A stretch of DNA of 29,998 nt from a virus. The stretch's first letter is position 1, and each line of letters starts with the position of its first letter. The stretch is taken from positions 1 through 29,998 of the IMG/VR virus record IMGVR_UViG_3300025769_000559; one strand, given 5' to 3'. A program made the translations under genes and the position numbers. Under the pieces are notes generated by a model. That model was not told the origin of the DNA. It was given only the letters and a program-made list of their open reading frames with translations, and did no database searches. This document shows, one piece after another, positions 15,975 to 24,204 of this stretch.

Positions 15975-17777
15975 ATGGCTATAGACATCTCATCAACCAC
16001 TAGACGTATAGTATACACAGGCTCAGCTGGTGTAGGCCCTTACGCATTTAACTTTGAAGTCTTAACTCAGACTGACATTGCTGTCTATTTTAATACCACC
16101 GAATTAACACTTACCACAGACTATACTGTATCAATCTCTGGTAGTGGTACAGGTTCTGTAACGATTGTCGTAGGCACGAATGTTCCTAGCACCCCTACAG
16201 CTTCTGATCGTATTACCATTGTCGGTGATAGAACGATTCAAAGATCAACAGACTTTACCACAGGTGGCCCACTCTTTGCTACCTCATTAAACGATGAGTT
16301 TGATAGTCAAACCATATTTGTTCAACAAGTCCAAGAGCAAGCTGATCGATCTATGCGTGCGCCTAATACTGACCCTACTACAGTTAATATGGTATTGCCT
16401 ATTAATACTGTGCGTGCTAACAAGACACTTGCATTTGATGCGAATGGTGATCCAGTTATTGGTGAACAGATTGGTGACAACCGTGGTAATTGGGCAGCAT
16501 CTACAGTTTATAATAAACGTGACTTAGTTAAAGACACAAGCAATAACAATATTTATTTATGTAATACAGCACACACCTCATCAGGTTCACAACCAATATC
16601 TACAAACACAGATTCAGCTAAATGGGATTTATTAGTTGATGCAGCAAGTGCTGCGGCTTCTGCTGCCGCTGCTGCTGCAAGTGAGGCTGCTGCTGCTACC
16701 TCAGAATCCAATGCAGCAACAAGTGAAAGTAATGCCGCAACATCAGCAACAACGGCAACAACAAAAGCGTCTGAGGCATCCACATCAGCAACCAATGCAG
16801 CGACTTCTGAAAGTAACGCATCTACTTCAGCAACTTCAGCTGCTGCTTCTGCATCAACAGCAACAACGAAAGCAAGTGAGGCATCAACTTCTGCAACGAA
16901 TGCAGCTACATCTGAAACTAATGCTGCAAGCTCTGCGTCAACTGCTTCTAGTGCCGCAACGACAGCAACCACACAAGCAAGTAATGCAAGTACATCAGCG
17001 ACTAATGCTGCGACAAGTGAAACCAATGCTGCAAGTTCTGCATCAACTGCAAGTACGGCAGCGACTAATGCTGCAACATCAGCGAGTGCTGCGGCCACAA
17101 GTGCGACAGCTGCACAAACGGCTGCTGAAAGTATTGATGCTTTCTACTTGGGCGCACAATCATCTGATCCAACAGTTGATCTTAATGGTGATCCTGTAAC
17201 TGCGGGTGATTGGTACTTTAATACAGGTGCAAATGAAACAAGAATTTATAATGGTTCAACATGGCAAGTAACTGCTATATCTACTGCTGGCTTATTAACT
17301 TCTGCCAACAACTTATCTGATGTAGCCAATGCGACAACTGCTCGATCTAATTTAGGTTTGGTTATTGGTACTGATGTACAGGCATACGATGCTACCATTG
17401 TTGTGGATGCAGATATTGGTGTCACAGTACAAGGCTATGATGCTGATACTTTAAAAGCAGATGTAGCAGATACACTCACTGCTCCCTTTAGAGGCACAGT
17501 CACAACAGATAATGATTTATCATTTGACCAAAACACAACTAATAACTTCTCATGCACACCTACATCTGGTGCTGCACTTACATTTACTAATCACACATCA
17601 GGTCAATCAGGTTACATCTTGCTAGACAATAGTGCTGGTGTTGCTATTACAGCAGCAGCAACTACTAAGATTACTGCAACAGATTTAACAACTATCTCAA
17701 CTGCTGGTGTTTATCTTGTATCTTATTTTGATAACGGCACTAATGCTTATGTAACTGTTAGTGCTACTTATAGTTAA
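15975..17777 (+). CDS. Tail fibre protein with T7-type N-terminus and repeat shaft
   Basis: The 600-residue fibre has clear parts. Residues 1-150 (TTRRIVYTGSAGVGPYAFNF, later TTGGPLFATSLNDEFDSQTI) match the virion-attachment domain of T7 gp17. Residues about 170-220 (GNWAASTVYNKRDLV ... YLCNTAHTSSGS) resemble a small carbohydrate-binding module of the CBM5/12 type. Residues about 222-385 are nearly pure Ala, Ser, Thr and Asn and include three copies of a 35-residue unit, a predicted trimeric coiled shaft. Residues 390-600 (YLGAQSSDPTVDLNGD, GDWYFNTGANETRIYNG) form a beta-rich end. It would attach to the nozzle and may hold the larger receptor-binding protein that follows. GAGGAAAAATT precedes the start. 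Confidence 0.85.
   Translation: MAIDISSTTRRIVYTGSAGVGPYAFNFEVLTQTDIAVYFNTTELTLTTDYTVSISGSGTGSVTIVVGTNVPSTPTASDRITIVGDRTIQRSTDFTTGGPLFATSLNDEFDSQTIFVQQVQEQADRSMRAPNTDPTTVNMVLPINTVRANKTLAFDANGDPVIGEQIGDNRGNWAASTVYNKRDLVKDTSNNNIYLCNTAHTSSGSQPISTNTDSAKWDLLVDAASAAASAAAAAASEAAAATSESNAATSESNAATSATTATTKASEASTSATNAATSESNASTSATSAAASASTATTKASEASTSATNAATSETNAASSASTASSAATTATTQASNASTSATNAATSETNAASSASTASTAATNAATSASAAATSATAAQTAAESIDAFYLGAQSSDPTVDLNGDPVTAGDWYFNTGANETRIYNGSTWQVTAISTAGLLTSANNLSDVANATTARSNLGLVIGTDVQAYDATIVVDADIGVTVQGYDADTLKADVADTLTAPFRGTVTTDNDLSFDQNTTNNFSCTPTSGAALTFTNHTSGQSGYILLDNSAGVAITAAATTKITATDLTTISTAGVYLVSYFDNGTNAYVTVSATYS
16755..17069 (+). repeat. Three in-frame 105-bp tandem repeats in the tail fibre
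   Basis: Units start at 16755, 16860 and 16965 and each encode 35 residues (five heptads). All share the core A-T-T-[KQ]-A-S-[EN]-A-S-T-S-A-T-N-A-A-T-S-E-[ST]-N-A. Protein identity between units is much higher than DNA identity (many synonymous changes), so the repeats are old and kept by selection on the protein. Degenerate copies extend on both sides. Confidence 0.9.
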
Positions 17778-17787
17778 TAGGGACTAA

Positions 17788-20700
17788 ATGAGTTTATTAC
17801 AAAACAGTAATGCCATATCAACAGGTGGTGCTTATGACCTTACCGATAGTGTACGCTTTCGTGAGTCTGCTTCTGCTTATCTACAAAGAACTCCTGCTAG
17901 TGCAGGTAATCTTAAAACATGGACATGGAGTGGTTGGGTTAAAAGGGGTAATGTAGCAGCTTCTTCTTATTATTGTTTATTTGGTGTTGACGGAGTTACT
18001 CCTAATAATAGAACAGAAATTACATTTTCAAGTAATGCTATATTTATATATGAAGAAGTAACATCAGCTACTATTTCATTAACTACTACAGGTTTATTTC
18101 GTGACCCTTCTGCTTGGTATCATATAGTAGTAGCAATAGATACTACACAAGCAACATCAACTAATAGAGTAAAACTTTATGTTAATGGTGAGCAAATAAC
18201 ATCATTTTCTTCGGCAACGTACCCAAGTTTAAATTATAATACTTTTGTTAATTCAACAAATACCCATGTTATTGGTGCTAGAAGGTACGCAGGGGGAACA
18301 GTAAATAAATACTTTGACGGCTACCTAACAGAAGTCAACTTAGTAGACGGACAAGCACTTACACCATCAGACTTCGGTGAATACAATGCAACTACAAGTG
18401 TATGGAAACCTAAAAAATACACAGGTACTTATGGTACTAACGGATTCTACTTACCATTAAAACCTACTACACAGGCTACAGGATTTAATACAGTGTTGTA
18501 TACAGGTAATGGAACAAGTCAGTCTATAGATGGTGTTGGTTTTGCTCCTGACTTTGTATGGGTTAAGAATAGAGATCAACCAGATAGTAATCATTTATAT
18601 GATACAGTTAGAGGCGCATATTATAGATTAATATCAGATAATACTGCAGTAGATGCATATAGTGCATTACAATTGTCTTCTTTTAATGCAGATGGATTTA
18701 GTTATGGTTCAGCACATGCAGGTAATGCTAGTGGTGAAGATTATGTAGCATGGTGTTGGGATGCAGGTTCATCTACAGTCTCTAATACAGATGGAGATAT
18801 TACTGCTAGTGTTCGTGCTAATCCTGCTACTGGATTCTCTATTGTTACTTATGACCCAACTCCATCTGGAACTGTTGGTCATGGACTTAGCACTGCTCCA
18901 GAATTAATTATAGAAAAGAAACGAGATACTACAGGCGATTGGATAGTAGGTACAACAGTAATTGATGGTTCTTATGATTACTTAAGGTTAAATACAACCG
19001 CAGCCGCAGCCGCTTCTGGTGTAGCCGCTCCAACAGCTACAGTATTTACTCCAAACGTAGGTGGTGATAGTGCAGTTGCTTACTGCTTTACAAGTGTAGA
19101 AGGATACAGTAAGATTGGTTCATATACTGGTAATGGTACAAGTCAATCTATTAATTTAGGGTTTAGACCAGCATTTGTAATGTGGAAACGAACTGATGCT
19201 GCTGGTAATTCTTGGATTATTAAAGACAATACTCGTTATGCAGATAATCAAGGTAATTTATTTCCTAATGTAGCAACAACAGAAAATACAGATACAAGTG
19301 TAACTTTTACAGATACAGGTTTTGATGTAGATAGTTCTCTTGGATACAATGGTTCAGGTCGTGAGTTTATCTACATGGCATTTGCTGACACTAGAGATTT
19401 CCAATGGAACTTTGATGCAAGTGGTAACAAGAACAACTGGACTGCTAACAACATTAACTCTAATGCGTCTAGTGACACTACCTATGACATCATGTCAGAT
19501 GTACCTACATTAACCGATGAAGATACGGCTAACTTTGCTACATTGAATCCTTTAGATCACTTTAGCACTAATGTAGACTTCAGTGAAGCAAACTTAAAAT
19601 ATACAGTTCCTGCAGGTTCGTATACCAACGGAAGTGTTGCAACATCTACTATTACTATGACATCTGGAAAATGGTATTGCGAAATGACTGCATTATCCGA
19701 TTACAGTATGATGGGAGTAGCAAAACTCCCTCGTGCTAACATGAGATATTTGGGTGATGATGTTACTGGATATGGTTATTACACTAATGGAAGTAAATAT
19801 AATAATGCAGTTGGTGTATCTTATGGTGCTTCTTTTACTATTAATGATATTATTGGTGTTGCACTAGATTTAGATGCAGGCACACTCACATTTTATAAGA
19901 ATGGAGTAAGTCAAGGAACTGCATTTACTGGGTTATCTGGAGAATTTGTTTTTGCAACAGGAAATACAAATGTAAGTAATAATGCAATTACTGCAGTCAA
20001 CTTTGGGCAACGACCATTTGCCTACACACCACCTGCAGGATATTTAAAACTAAATACCTATAACTTACCTGATAGTGCTATTAAAAATGGTAGTCAGTAT
20101 TTTGGAGTAAATACATGGAGTGGGGATAGCACATCACCAAGAGTAATAGTAAACCAAGCACAGTTTAAACCTGACTTGGTATGGGTAAAAGGTAGAAATG
20201 GAATTATTAACCATGTTCTTATTGACTCTGTTCGTGGAACTCAAAAGAATTTAATTTCTAACTCAACAAGTGCTGAAGTAACATCACCTGTAAATGGTAG
20301 TGTGAGTGCATTTAACTCCAACGGCTTTAGTGTTATTACAGGAACTTCAGATACTGTAGAAGTTAATTATACAGGTTATAACTATGTAGGATGGCAATGG
20401 AAAGCAGGAGGTACAGCAGTATCTAACACAGACGGAACAATAACATCACAAGTATCTGCTAATACAACAGCAGGGTTTAGTGTGGTGACTTATACAGGAA
20501 CAGGTGCTAACGCTACCGTTGGACATGGACTTGGTGCTGCACCTAACATGATGATAATAAAAAATAGAACTTCTGCAAATAGCTGGCCAGTTTATCATTC
20601 TTCTTTAGGAAATACTCAATTAATAGTTTTAGATTTAACTAATGCAGCATCAACATCTTCTGTATATTGGAACAATACTTCACCAACTACTTCAGTATTT

Positions 20701-21105
20701 ACTATTGGAACGGCAGGTTCAGTTAATACAAATACTTCTAACTATGTAGCCTACTGCTTTGCAGAAGTAGAAGGATTCAGTAAGTTTGGTTCTTACACAG
20801 GTAATGGTTCTACTGATGGTACATTTGTATACACAGGGTTTAGACCTGCTTTTGTGATAATTAAAAAAACTGACTCGTCAGAAGAGCATTGGTATATGTT
20901 TGATGACACAAGATCATCTTACAATGGCGAAGGCGCAAGACTTAAAGCAAATGTTAGTGACTCAGAAACAACCAATAATAACCTTGATATACTGTCTAAT
21001 GGTTTCAAGAATAGATTAAGCGGAACAGGCACTAACGGTAATGGATCAACATACATATACATGGCATTTGCCGAAAACCCTTTTAAAAATTCTTTAGCGA
21101 GGTAA
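17788..21105 (+). CDS. Large receptor-binding / tail spike-like protein with LamG and SPRY domains
   Basis: The 1105-residue product is the longest of the window. Residues about 25-200 form a concanavalin-type (LamG/laminin-G-like) domain: TWTWSGWVKRG, AWYHIVVAIDT, RVKLYVNGEQI and DGYLTEVNLVDGQAL. Residues about 231-532 and 766-1105 are two copies of a long unit (see the repeat entry); each contains two 'YTGNG...F.P.FV..K' blocks of the DUF7483-like type and ends in IYMAFA. Between them, residues about 617-762 show a SPRY/B30.2-like domain: TMTSGKWYCEMTA, GVALDLDAGTLTFYKNGVSQG and PPAGYLKLNTYNLPD. Such multi-lectin proteins bind cell-surface sugars and probably decide host range. It follows the fibre gene by 10 nt. 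Confidence 0.8.
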   Translation: MSLLQNSNAISTGGAYDLTDSVRFRESASAYLQRTPASAGNLKTWTWSGWVKRGNVAASSYYCLFGVDGVTPNNRTEITFSSNAIFIYEEVTSATISLTTTGLFRDPSAWYHIVVAIDTTQATSTNRVKLYVNGEQITSFSSATYPSLNYNTFVNSTNTHVIGARRYAGGTVNKYFDGYLTEVNLVDGQALTPSDFGEYNATTSVWKPKKYTGTYGTNGFYLPLKPTTQATGFNTVLYTGNGTSQSIDGVGFAPDFVWVKNRDQPDSNHLYDTVRGAYYRLISDNTAVDAYSALQLSSFNADGFSYGSAHAGNASGEDYVAWCWDAGSSTVSNTDGDITASVRANPATGFSIVTYDPTPSGTVGHGLSTAPELIIEKKRDTTGDWIVGTTVIDGSYDYLRLNTTAAAAASGVAAPTATVFTPNVGGDSAVAYCFTSVEGYSKIGSYTGNGTSQSINLGFRPAFVMWKRTDAAGNSWIIKDNTRYADNQGNLFPNVATTENTDTSVTFTDTGFDVDSSLGYNGSGREFIYMAFADTRDFQWNFDASGNKNNWTANNINSNASSDTTYDIMSDVPTLTDEDTANFATLNPLDHFSTNVDFSEANLKYTVPAGSYTNGSVATSTITMTSGKWYCEMTALSDYSMMGVAKLPRANMRYLGDDVTGYGYYTNGSKYNNAVGVSYGASFTINDIIGVALDLDAGTLTFYKNGVSQGTAFTGLSGEFVFATGNTNVSNNAITAVNFGQRPFAYTPPAGYLKLNTYNLPDSAIKNGSQYFGVNTWSGDSTSPRVIVNQAQFKPDLVWVKGRNGIINHVLIDSVRGTQKNLISNSTSAEVTSPVNGSVSAFNSNGFSVITGTSDTVEVNYTGYNYVGWQWKAGGTAVSNTDGTITSQVSANTTAGFSVVTYTGTGANATVGHGLGAAPNMMIIKNRTSANSWPVYHSSLGNTQLIVLDLTNAASTSSVYWNNTSPTTSVFTIGTAGSVNTNTSNYVAYCFAEVEGFSKFGSYTGNGSTDGTFVYTGFRPAFVIIKKTDSSEEHWYMFDDTRSSYNGEGARLKANVSDSETTNNNLDILSNGFKNRLSGTGTNGNGSTYIYMAFAENPFKNSLAR
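18478..21105 (+). repeat. Internal duplication inside the receptor-binding protein
   Basis: Protein region 231-532 (DNA about 18478-19383) and region 766-1105 (about 20083-21105) share order and motifs: FAPDFVWVK versus FKPDLVWVK, DSVRG/DTVRG, SFNADGFS versus AFNSNGFS, YVAWCWDAG versus YVGWQWKAG, VSNTDGDIT versus VSNTDGTIT, VGHGLSTAPE versus VGHGLGAAPN, and IYMAFA at both ends. A SPRY-like domain sits between the copies. Divergence is high, so this is an old duplication. Confidence 0.8.
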
Positions 21106-21110
21106 TAAAA

Positions 21111-21656
21111 ATGGCTTATAAACATAACGGAAAAACTCTACAAGTAGGTAGAAGTTTTACTTTAGATGACATTATGTATCCAGCTAACTGGTTACAAAAG
21201 TCTACTGAAGCAGAACGAACTGCTGTAGGTATTACATGGGAAGATGACCCAGTAAGAGCAGATGATAGATACTACTGGAATGGTGACATCAACAATCCTA
21301 AGATGTTAGATGATAGATTAGAGGTTGATGAGAATGGTGACCCACTATGGGAAAAAGTATTAGATAATACTGACCCAGAAAATCCTGTTATGGTAGATTC
21401 TAATGTTCAAATGAAAACACTTGGTCTTAAATCTAATATGGTTTCACAAGTTAAACATACTGCTGGTACAATCCTCGCTCAAACTGACTGGTATGTAACT
21501 CGTAAATCAGAAAAAGGTGTAGACATTCCTGTTGAAGTAGAAACTAAACGAGATGCAGTTAGAACAGAATGTGATAGGTTAGAAGTTGCTATCAATGCAG
21601 TAACCACAGTAGAAGAATTAATTACAGTAATGAACTTACAGAATTGGGGTGAATAA
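21111..21656 (+). CDS. Tail fibre assembly-like protein
   Basis: The 181-residue product follows the receptor-binding gene by 5 nt. Its C-terminal part (HTAGTILAQTDWYVTRKSEK, then an 'iP..v...RdavR.e' helix and TVEELITVMNLQNW) has the pattern of fibre-assembly chaperones and C-terminal fibre accessory proteins (Tfa/DUF4376-like): 'L..TDWyv.R..E.g..vP..i...R'. The N-terminal part (LDDIMYPANWLQKSTEAERT, GITWEDD) also recurs in such proteins. It may help fold or trimerise the fibres or remain at the tip. The exact family was not confirmed. TAATG overlap with the next gene. Confidence 0.6.
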   Translation: MAYKHNGKTLQVGRSFTLDDIMYPANWLQKSTEAERTAVGITWEDDPVRADDRYYWNGDINNPKMLDDRLEVDENGDPLWEKVLDNTDPENPVMVDSNVQMKTLGLKSNMVSQVKHTAGTILAQTDWYVTRKSEKGVDIPVEVETKRDAVRTECDRLEVAINAVTTVEELITVMNLQNWGE

Positions 21657-21826
21657 TGACACCGCATGAAGAATTAGTAGCTCACGAAAAACTTTGTGCA
21701 GAAAGATATGACACAATACATCATAGATTAGATCGCATTGAAGCAATGCTTAACAAATTAATCTGGGGAATCATGGCTGGCTTCGGGGCCATCGTAGTCG
21801 CTGTCGTCATGAGTGCATTACACTAA
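21656..21826 (+). CDS. Small membrane protein, XhlA/holin-accessory-like
   Basis: This 56-residue gene was read from the junction. Its ATG overlaps the previous TAA and its TAA is at 21824-21826. Residues 1-35 form a charged amphipathic helix with a heptad pattern (HHRLDRIEAMLNKL). Residues 36-52 (IWGIMAGFGAIVVAVVM) form one transmembrane segment. This layout matches XhlA-type haemolysin/holin accessory proteins. As the first gene of the lysis cassette it may modulate the holin. No signal peptide was seen. Confidence 0.65.
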   Translation: MTPHEELVAHEKLCAERYDTIHHRLDRIEAMLNKLIWGIMAGFGAIVVAVVMSALH

Positions 21827-21830
21827 TTCC

Positions 21831-21902
21831 ATGAGAGAAGAAGCAGTCATACTAGCATTTGCCTTAATGTTATTATTTACGTATTGTTATTTATTATTTT
21901 GA
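21831..21902 (+). CDS. Possible 23-residue membrane peptide
   Basis: A very short frame (MREEAVILAFALMLLF then TYCYLLF) sits 4 nt after the previous stop and would be one hydrophobic helix with a charged start. It has no clear ribosome site, and a small frame of this kind could occur by chance. It is listed because all genes around it are small membrane proteins of the lysis cassette and the gap is otherwise empty. Confidence 0.3.
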   Translation: MREEAVILAFALMLLFTYCYLLF

Positions 21903-21916
21903 TATGGAGACAGAGC

Positions 21917-22087
21917 ATGGAGATATTAATTGCAGTAATCCTACTGACAATATTAGCACTGATGATAGCCTGGATAGCAACCGAGTATCAGATGATATGG
22001 AATTGGATCAAAACACAAATAAAAAACCTCGTCCAAAAATGCATCGCATTGTTACAGACTGTTGTTAACTGGTTACTACGTCTATGA
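21917..22087 (+). CDS. Small membrane protein of the lysis cassette
   Basis: The 56-residue product starts at ATG 21917, preceded by GGAG at 21905-21908. An upstream TTG in frame has no ribosome site and was not chosen. Residues 1-21 (MEILIAVILLTILALMIAWI) are a transmembrane segment. The rest is Trp-, Gln- and Lys-containing and amphipathic (QMIWNWIKTQIKNLVQK). The TGA overlaps the holin start (ATGA). It could be a second holin, antiholin or spanin-like piece; no motif decides. Confidence 0.6.
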   Translation: MEILIAVILLTILALMIAWIATEYQMIWNWIKTQIKNLVQKCIALLQTVVNWLLRL

Positions 22088-22476
22088 TTAGCGCAATACT
22101 TCCTCTAATCTCTACCGTTATTGATCGAGTCATTCCTGATAAGAATGGTGCAGAGAAGGCCAAACAAGAGATTGAAAAGACACTCATTGATAATGCTAAC
22201 CAACTTAATCTCGCACAAGTTGAAGTCAATAAAGTAGAAGCAGAACATCGCTCAGTCTTTGTTGCTGGCTGGCGACCTATGATTGGTTGGAGTTGTGCCA
22301 TTGGAATTTTTTGGCTATTTGTCGGACATCCACTTGTTGTCTATATAGATGGACTAGACGGTATAACAAGTCCTATCCCTACAATAAACCATGACATTTT
22401 ATTAGAGCTTACCTTTGCTATGTTAGGCATGGCTGGCCTACGCACATTTGAAAAACTGAAGGGCATTACTAAGTAG
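22084..22476 (+). CDS. Holin of the 3TM (Holin_3TMs) type
   Basis: The 130-residue product matches the 3TM holin family. It has a short helical N-terminus (MISAILPLISTVIDRVIPD), a charged coiled middle (AEKAKQEIEKTLIDNANQLN), then VFVAGWRPMIGWSCAIGIFW, the family's key 'F.AGWRP..GW' block leading into a transmembrane helix. A second helix lies near residues 103-118 (ILLELTFAMLGMAGLRTFEK). Holins open the inner membrane at a set time so the endolysin can reach the wall. It is directly followed by the endolysin with a 1-nt overlap. Confidence 0.8.
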   Translation: MISAILPLISTVIDRVIPDKNGAEKAKQEIEKTLIDNANQLNLAQVEVNKVEAEHRSVFVAGWRPMIGWSCAIGIFWLFVGHPLVVYIDGLDGITSPIPTINHDILLELTFAMLGMAGLRTFEKLKGITK

Positions 22477-22913
22477 TGTACTTAACAGACCACTTTAGCA
22501 AAGAAGAACTGTGCCATAGTAATACTGCCATCCGATTGGGTTTAAAAAATGAACCTAACCAGGTGCAACTAACTAATCTTTATAAACTCGCTGAAGGATT
22601 AGAGCATGTCAGGTCTAAGCTGGGTGGACTACCTATCATTATATCTAGTGGGTTTAGGTCAATGGACGTTAATCGTGCTGTTGGTTCGAAAGACACGAGC
22701 TTTCACACTTTCGGTCTGGCAGCAGATTTTATCTGTCCTCGTTATGGCAGCATTCATGATGTGTTTCATGCTGTGGTATCCAGCTCGATAGAATATGACC
22801 AGTTAATCCTTGAACATGATGCTTGGTGCCATGTCGGATTTGCTAAAGGTACAGACAAACCTAGACGACAATCACTCATTATAGATAAGCATGGCGTACG
22901 CGCACATAGTTGA
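22476..22913 (+). CDS. M15-family peptidoglycan peptidase (endolysin)
   Basis: The 145-residue product begins at GTG 22476, which overlaps the holin TAG. It matches Peptidase_M15_3: FSKEELCHS near the start, a helix with GLEHVRSKLGGLPIIISSGF, RSMDVNRAVGSKDTSFHTFG with zinc ligands H77 and D84 (H-x6-D), and a late EHDAWCHVGF with the third zinc ligand H119 and the likely catalytic Glu113. Such enzymes cut peptide bonds of the cell-wall stem peptide and act as phage endolysins. No signal peptide is present, so it depends on the holin. GTG start and coupling suggest holin and endolysin are made in step. Confidence 0.85.
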   Translation: MYLTDHFSKEELCHSNTAIRLGLKNEPNQVQLTNLYKLAEGLEHVRSKLGGLPIIISSGFRSMDVNRAVGSKDTSFHTFGLAADFICPRYGSIHDVFHAVVSSSIEYDQLILEHDAWCHVGFAKGTDKPRRQSLIIDKHGVRAHS

Positions 22914-22937
22914 CCAACAACAGATATAAGATATACT
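22910..22937 (+). promoter_or_regulatory. Sigma-70-type promoter upstream of phosphoesterase
   Basis: TTGACC (22910-22915, 5 of 6) and TATACT (22932-22937, 5 of 6) are separated by 16 nt, overlapping the end of the endolysin gene. Transcription would begin about 22944, 23 nt before the next start. It marks the change from lysis genes to the accessory group. Inferred from consensus. Confidence 0.55.
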
Positions 22938-22966
22938 TATAAGGTATTAACTTTGTAGAGAATCTT

Positions 22967-23674
22967 ATGACGAAATATAAATCTGTTTTAGTTATATCAG
23001 ATCTCCACATTCCCTATCATCACAAAGACGCATTCAAATTTCTCAAGGCACTTAAAGATAAATATAAGCCTGACCTCATAGTTAACATTGGCGATGAGTT
23101 AGATCAGCATGCTATTAGTATGCACGATTCTAATCCTGATCTGATGTCAGCCGGGGATGAATTAAAATCGTCTCGTGTATATGTAAAAGAGTTAGAAAAA
23201 ATTTTTCCTAAGATGTCCATCGTACACTCCAATCACTCCTCCTTAGTCTATAGACGTGCGTTGAAGTATGGATTACCCAAGGAATATTTACGTTCTTACA
23301 ATGAGTTTCTTGGTGTCGGCAAAGGTTGGCAATGGGTTGATGACCTACGCATTACCTTATCTGATAACTCAAGATGTTTCTTTACCCATGGTATGTCCGC
23401 CACGGTGCTACAAGTGGCAATGCAATACGGCATGAACACAGTTCAAGGCCATTACCATACCAAGTTTTCTATCGGGTACTATTCAAATCCAGACGCTTTA
23501 ATCTGGGGCATGCAAGTTGGTTGTCTTATCGATCAGAAATCCATGGCATTTGATTATGCTAAAAACTTTAAGACAAGATTTATTGTTGGTTGTGGTATGA
23601 TAATAGAAGGACAACCAAAGCTAATGCCGATGGTATTAAAGGACGGTGGAGATTGGATAGGAAAGATAGTTTAG
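22967..23674 (+). CDS. Calcineurin-like metallophosphoesterase
   Basis: The 235-residue product has the metal-binding order of this superfamily: D12-L-H14 (SDLHIPYH), G42-D43-E-L-D46, N89-H90 (SNHSS, where the usual form is GNH followed by Asp or Glu), H141 and G161-H162-Y-H164. It should bind two metal ions and split a phosphate ester or diester; the substrate is unknown. Phages carry such enzymes outside the virion cluster, possibly for nucleotide or RNA processing. It has its own promoter, and its 3' end overlaps the next gene. The altered third motif may change substrate choice but both ligands remain. Confidence 0.8.
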   Translation: MTKYKSVLVISDLHIPYHHKDAFKFLKALKDKYKPDLIVNIGDELDQHAISMHDSNPDLMSAGDELKSSRVYVKELEKIFPKMSIVHSNHSSLVYRRALKYGLPKEYLRSYNEFLGVGKGWQWVDDLRITLSDNSRCFFTHGMSATVLQVAMQYGMNTVQGHYHTKFSIGYYSNPDALIWGMQVGCLIDQKSMAFDYAKNFKTRFIVGCGMIIEGQPKLMPMVLKDGGDWIGKIV

Positions 23675-23886
23675 AAGCAGAATTTATTACTGAGGCTGAT
23701 GAGAATCAGGCAAAGTTACTTGATCAATTGGTTGGCAAAAAGATTTGGAACATTGAGTTTCTAGAATCCGACAGCCAATCAATGATCAAGATATTATTCT
23801 CGGATAAAGAAGATGATTTTCTTGTCATCCACTGCGAAGGCGCAGACTTATATTTAGTCGAACCTAAACCTAAAAATCTGCACTGA
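23653..23886 (+). CDS. Small hypothetical protein with TTG start
   Basis: The 77-residue product is acidic (FITEADENQAKLLDQLVGKK, IKILFSDKEDDFLVIHCEGA) and looks like a small alpha/beta protein. No ATG or GTG exists in frame. The chosen start is TTG at 23653, inside the phosphoesterase gene, with AGGA and GGAG just upstream. The frame stays open to a TTG at 23590, but that start has no ribosome site. TGATG overlap with the next gene. Function unknown; the TTG start suggests low, coupled expression. Confidence 0.55.
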   Translation: MDRKDSLEAEFITEADENQAKLLDQLVGKKIWNIEFLESDSQSMIKILFSDKEDDFLVIHCEGADLYLVEPKPKNLH

Positions 23887-24146
23887 TGCCCCTCGAATAT
23901 GTATTGATAGTTATGATGGGTGGCAACCCATTATATGTGGGTACATTCTTAAATTGTGAAGTTGCAAATGCCTATGCTGATAAAAATTTATTAGATGATA
24001 CTTACAGAATTTGCCTTCATCAAGATTTTATTAACCTTCCTCCCGACCATAAACACAAATATATCTTTTATGACTATCATAAGACAGAATTACAGGTTGG
24101 AATAGAAAAACGACCTCGTATAACGCTCTCTGTTGCACGATCTTAA
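23886..24146 (+). CDS. Small hypothetical protein at end of plus-strand operon
   Basis: The 86-residue product has a hydrophobic start (LEYVLIVMMGGNPLYVGTF) that is more likely a buried beta strand than a signal, then a helix (NCEVANAYADKNLLDD) and a basic tail. The pattern 'V-L-x-x-M-x-G...F..C..A..YA' recalls small phage proteins of unknown function. It is the last gene of the long plus-strand operon. No clear terminator follows, only a G-rich stretch (24144-24164). Confidence 0.6.
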   Translation: MPLEYVLIVMMGGNPLYVGTFLNCEVANAYADKNLLDDTYRICLHQDFINLPPDHKHKYIFYDYHKTELQVGIEKRPRITLSVARS

Positions 24147-24204
24147 GGTAGGTAAGGGGTAGGTATCAAAAAGTTTAAAGTCTTCACCACGAGGCTTAGA
24201 CGTG

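Noticed and set aside
16553-17098. Long minus-strand open frame (181 residues of Ala/Val/Asp) and a plus-strand frame of Gln/Leu over the fibre repeat
   Set aside because: Both are by-products of the GCN-ACN-rich repeat coding in the true frame; no ribosome sites, and composition is meaningless.
23590-23652. Upstream extension of the 23653-23886 gene to a TTG at 23590
   Set aside because: It would overlap the phosphoesterase by 85 nt without a ribosome site. A frameshift from the phosphoesterase was also considered, but no slippery heptamer is in the overlap.
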